Below are positions 61,875 to 64,000 of a stretch of DNA of 64,000 bases, piece after piece. The stretch is taken from contig PTFA01000042.1 of the NCBI GenBank assembly GCA_003342895.1, positions 2,968,716 through 3,032,715 of the forward strand, given 5' to 3'. Source of the stretch: Casuarius casuarius. Its lineage: Eukaryota > Chordata > Aves > Casuariiformes > Casuariidae. Numbering within the stretch: position 1 is the first letter of the stretch; each line of letters opens with the position of its first letter. Below the pieces are notes generated by a model that ran no database searches, had not been told where the DNA came from, and worked only from the letters and a program-made list of their open reading frames with translations. The translations under genes and the position numbers were made by a program.

Positions 61875-64000
61875 CTGTTGATTGAAGTTCAGCCTTCACA
61901 GCTATTCATATCAGAGTATTGTGGACCTGATTCTCTATGTTCTTGCGTTAACTCATGATAGCAATATCACTATCACATTCCACTTTCCACACAGATCAAT
62001 GTTCTTTTACAGGCAGTAGGAGGAATAAGGGATCTAAAAACCAGCTGTCCCCCTTTCAATCTCACAACTAAAGCTGTAGAAAAAGCAATCTTGTAAAGCC
62101 TGAGTGAGAGTGCAAACATGGCTCCCCAGTGGGTGGCTACCATGCCTGCAGGCAGAAATGCCTGTGACCCACCATGATCCTTAAGAAGGTAGCAGGGATT
62201 CCTCTCCTCTTCAGAATGGCTCCTAATGGTCAGCAAAGCTCACACTTGACTAGAATCATCAATGCTGAAAAAAATTGGGGAAGAGCTTCTATGATAATTT
62301 TTGCCTGTCTGATCTGATTTCCATCTTCCATGGAAATAATGGAAGTTGAATCATAGCATATTTATTCGTTCAGTTCAATTTTCTCTTTGTTTCCCCAGAG
62401 TTTTCATCTTCTGAGTATTTGGACTCCATTAAGTAGTCATCTACTAAAAACACTACCCAAAGAATCATCTGTAGTAACATCTTCAATAAGCTCCTTCACT
62501 AACTAGCCCAACAGCACTTTTGCTGACTGGGATTGACACGAGATCCTGAGAAGCTTAAGAAATCAATTTCAATGAGTTTATGATATTCAGCTCATTTAGG
62601 CTCTTCTGAACATCTCAGAAGCAATGTTTGGAGTCTTAACATCTAACTTTACAAGTTGTGCTGTGAGCAAAGAAACTACTGAAGCCTGATTTCCTATGTA
62701 TTTGTGTCCTCCATCCCAACAGCTCCTCTCCTAGACTGCAGTAGCCCAGTTTCTCATTGTATTCTCCTCTCTGACGTTACTCTACCTGCCGTATCTGTAA
62801 CCTCCTTCCATGCTGCTACAGCTTAGGACCTTCTGTCTCCCATTTACTTCAATTACGGGCTGAACACACGATGGCAGAGGCTCTTGTTGACTGACTGTCC
62901 AGCCAGCAATAAATATATTGACCAGCCAGCAGGAAAGCCAAACAGAGCCAGCAGCTGTGGAGTTCATGCTGTGACCATGTGGGGGCATTAATGCAGGTCT
63001 CTCTCCTCTACCCAGCCTTCAGGTTTCAGAAATACCTGCAGTGTCTGAGCTGTTAATATCCTCCATGAATTGAGGCAAAACTGCTTGATTGTTAAGGTAG
63101 ATAGATGGCACAGTTCCGTCAGCTGTTCCTGAGACTTAAAAGTAGAGCTAAAACAACACTTGTTCATTACATGGGCTTTTTAAGGCTTAGCTAATCAAAT
63201 CAGGATACCTTTTTACAACTTCAAATTAACATTAAATCTAGAACATCTTAATCTTTTCCTGTGTTTCTAAACACTAGCTTGAAAGTTTGCATTTGTTATC
63301 ATTTTAATACTTCCCTTTCGTTGCAAATGCTTACCAGAAGTCCAGTAGCTTTGATCCTCTAGCGTGTATATTTTGCTCTATTTTATATATGCTTTTCTAT
63401 CACCCTTGTTACGATGGTAGTAGGGCAAGTAGAACATTTTGCCACATGTCCAACACCTGACGCCTGTAGTATATTCCTTCTCTCATCATCTCTATCTGGA
63501 AAAGCTGTATATCTGTTGCAATGTTGCATGGGTGTTAAATTGTTCTTAATATCAGCATGCCTTAGATTTAAGCTAGAGAAGGCATATCACAGATAATTGA
63601 AATTGAAGATAGTGAAGACTGAAGTCATTCTCAATTCTTTTAGGGATTTGTCCAGAAGTCTCAGACAGCCCCTGAGAAGACATATGTCATGGTTTACAGC
63701 AGAAGCCTCCAGGTTCCCAAAGAGCTTGGAAGCTGTTTTTCTTCCAGAGGTTTAAGTGAATGTTTAGAAAACCTGTGTCCAGCTCACTGGCTCCCCTGCA
63801 GATAAACATCAAAATGTTAAATTTGACTCAGTATTCAACTGGAACCTGGTTTAGGGCAGATACAATGCACTTGTGGCACTCTGTCGTGTTAATGAAACAC
63901 ACTGCAGGGACATTCGCTTGTTGGAGTCTCCTCAGGTCTGAGGAACACATTTGCAAACTCATTCTCACAGTGCAGTGAGAAGGTGACAGAGTCACCTGGC

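Larger units (their letters stand above)
58601..64000. other. Unique non-coding DNA
   Basis: Apart from the direct repeats at 59075 and the T-rich tract at 61853, nothing is recognised. Frames are all under 100 codons. Confidence 0.65.

Noticed and set aside
1..64000. Endogenous retrovirus, tRNA, rRNA or bacterial-type operon
   Set aside because: No gag, pol or env frames, no paired LTRs, no cloverleaf with A and B boxes, and no tightly packed co-directional genes were seen on either strand.

Overview
The window reads as non-coding nuclear DNA of a sauropsid, most likely a bird. The evidence is the two CR1 LINE fragments: one at 35622-36071 on the + strand ends in the octamer repeats (ATTCTGTG-type) that define CR1 3' ends, and one at about 32793-33575 lies on the - strand. 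Older MIR-like CORE-SINE relics and short palindromic relics of a kind common in birds, turtles and crocodilians are also present. Interspersed repeats are sparse and no primate- or rodent-type SINE was seen, which favours a bird. The sequence is AT-rich, has no bacterial gene organisation, and contains one 120-base assembly gap (10973-11092).

No complete protein-coding gene is supported. Open frames are mostly under 140 codons, overlap on both strands and lack family signatures. The exception is the 115-codon frame at 35636-35983, which is the C-terminal end of the CR1 reverse-transcriptase polyprotein. Three stretches look more like exons or decayed coding sequence than the rest: 12540-12776 (-), 21996-22257 (+, ends at a good splice donor) and 28129-28274 (-, bounded by plausible splice sites and carrying a 39-bp in-frame tandem duplication). 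I recognise none of them as a known gene. The window could be intergenic, a gene desert or the inside of a very long intron, and the sequence alone does not decide.

Layout. 1-10.9 kb: unique AT-rich DNA with an AAAT microsatellite, a T-run, a CT run, one palindromic relic, a small CpG-rich patch and a G-quadruplex motif, ending in a purine-rich tract that abuts the gap. 11-22 kb: unique DNA with a coding-like island, a GT microsatellite, one MIR-like relic, the best-preserved palindromic relic (17765-17837) and a candidate regulatory stretch near 21.0-21.25 kb. 22-32.8 kb: a candidate exon, pyrimidine-rich tracts, a hairpin at 23.1 kb, palindromic relics, the duplicated exon-like ORF and a GATA microsatellite. 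32.8-36.1 kb: the two CR1 copies, in opposite orientations and of different age. 36-48 kb: unique DNA with a 17-bp tandem repeat and possible conserved non-coding blocks. 48-64 kb: MIR-like relics, a composite ETS/YY1 promoter-type motif, a short CpG-rich patch, a candidate conserved block at 58.05-58.6 kb and a local duplication at 59.1 kb.

I found no operon, CRISPR array, viral genome, tRNA, rRNA or novel multi-gene system. The findings are therefore modest sequence observations, each with a way to check it.
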